64,000 nucleotides of DNA from Larus michahellis. Taxonomy: Eukaryota > Chordata > Aves > Charadriiformes > Laridae. Each line of letters starts with the position of its first letter. The first letter of the stretch is position 1. A program made the position numbers and the translations under genes. The DNA is taken from contig NC_133910.1 of the NCBI RefSeq assembly GCF_964199755.1, positions 4,424,501 to 4,488,500 on the forward strand. Reading direction: 5' to 3'. The notes below the pieces were generated by a model. The model saw only the letters and a program-made list of their open reading frames with translations, did no database searches and was not told the DNA's origin. Below, piece by piece: positions 62,946 through 64,000 of this stretch.

Positions 62946-64000
62946 ACTCCCTCATGACGGCTCAGCAGGGTGGCTTTAGAGTGGCCAGAGTAACCCCCAG
63001 CTCTGCAGACCTCCAGCACTACGCTGGGCTCCTGCTGCCCTGCGCAGGGTGCTCCTGCCCGCAGCCTTTCCCGGCCATCCCCTGGGATCCCACCAGGGAA
63101 CGGTGACAGTTGGGGACCACCCCACAGGTGCAGGCAGGGGAAGCCCTGCTCGGAGCTCTGTCTTGGTGCTCTTCAAATTCTTCCTGCTGCTCCCCGTGCG
63201 CCCCTAGTTGGGCTCCCAGCGCTGGCTGCTGGATAAATTCTCCTGCTCATCTCAGGCGTGTCCCAGCCTGTGGTCCTTGACTAGTTTCTACTGATTAGAG
63301 AAATCTGCAGGGGTTACCAATCCAGCTCACCTCTGCAGTTTAAGAAGCGTTAGAGAGGGGAGATGTTTTACTGTGGAGTTAAATAAATGGGGCTTAGATA
63401 TTTTTTTTAAAGAGAAGAAAAAGCATGAAAGGCTTTAGGCATGCAAAGAAAGAGCTTGTCACTGGGGCATGCCACCTCTGTGCTGCTGAGTTTTCTCTCT
63501 TCTTTCTGTAGTGCTTTATACTCTTCCTGCGTGCTTGTGCATGATACGTACGAGGGCATTTTGTCTCAGGACGAGTAAGGGGAACCATATATATAGTGCG
63601 GATAAAGTAGTGTACCCAAGGATGGTATTACAGGTATTTTTGTCTTCGGCATGGGACTTACTTAGCATATTGCATCTTTATTCATTCCTTGTCTATATGG
63701 GGTAACGACTGTGCTTTTAGTTTTTAAGCTTGCAGTGAGTACGGAGAAAAAGTAATTGAGCATTCAAAGACCATTTCACACATTTTCTAAGGGTTTTCAA
63801 AGTGCTTTCTCTTCACTGTTCAGAATGGTTAATGTTTTATCATCTGCAGCATTTCCAGCTGAATCCTGTGAGATTCGCCTTAGAAAGGCAAAGCACCGAG
63901 CAGCCTTCAGCAGGGAGGAGAGGGGCAATCAGCACGTGGTATTTGCTCCTCTTGGTCTTGTCATATCCTTCCTGCTCGCTGTTTTGCTGGGCCGTCGGGA
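62946..64000. other. Noncoding interval at the right edge
   Basis: No recognisable gene or repeat. Confidence 0.6.

Noticed and set aside
1..64000. Search for bacterial-type systems, CRISPR arrays, tRNA genes and intact proviruses
   Set aside because: No spaced direct-repeat array, no tRNA B-box-like sequence in a cloverleaf context, and no retroviral reverse-transcriptase or envelope frame; the DNA is vertebrate throughout.
60551..64000. Search for TNFSF8, expected next to TNFSF15 by mammalian synteny
   Set aside because: No TNF-domain block or type II anchor was found; it presumably lies beyond the right edge.

Overview
The window is bird genomic DNA. Four copies of CR1 (chicken repeat 1) LINEs carry the diagnostic 3' ends (Gat/ATTCTATG octamer tails), and there are two avian retrovirus-type LTR fragments beginning TGTCCTGGTTTG. 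The one confidently recognised gene is an avian TNFSF15 (TL1A/VEGI). There is no prokaryotic gene organisation, and nearly all short open frames are chance. I see no CRISPR array, tRNA, rRNA or insertion sequence of bacterial type.

Layout. From 1 to about 46.6 kb is noncoding or undetermined DNA with scattered repeats: an LTR-like element at 7.3-8.1 kb carrying a nested copy of a nearby 132-bp segment, a CR1 at 10.6-11.35 kb, a shortened relative of the LTR at 24.7-25.1 kb, and a reversed CR1 at 32.2-32.8 kb. A speculative chain of four exon-like blocks lies at 1.0-2.1 kb on the plus strand. From 46.6 to 60.1 kb on the minus strand lies TNFSF15, reconstructed here as four coding exons (60074-59877, 53217-53166, 52529-52488, 47028-46601). 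All splice sites are GT-AG, the phases agree, and the predicted protein has 239 residues. Upstream of its start codon (60.17-60.55 kb) are a TATA-like box, a perfect kappa-B decamer, a PRDM1/IRF-like motif and a CpG-dense stretch. From 60.6 to 64 kb the DNA is noncoding, with a pentanucleotide TTTCA microsatellite and another CR1 tail.

How it works together. TNFSF15 encodes a type II membrane cytokine of the TNF family that in mammals signals through TNFRSF25 (DR3). The promoter motifs fit an NF-kappaB-induced inflammatory gene. In mammals the neighbour beyond the 5' end is TNFSF8; it is not visible in this window. The most notable protein-level observation is that both cysteines forming the human TL1A intramolecular disulfide are absent together, and the loop between strands that carries one of them is about nine residues shorter.

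Limits. UTR ends, promoter sites and the 1-2 kb exon chain are inferences from sequence alone. I found no convincing undescribed system.
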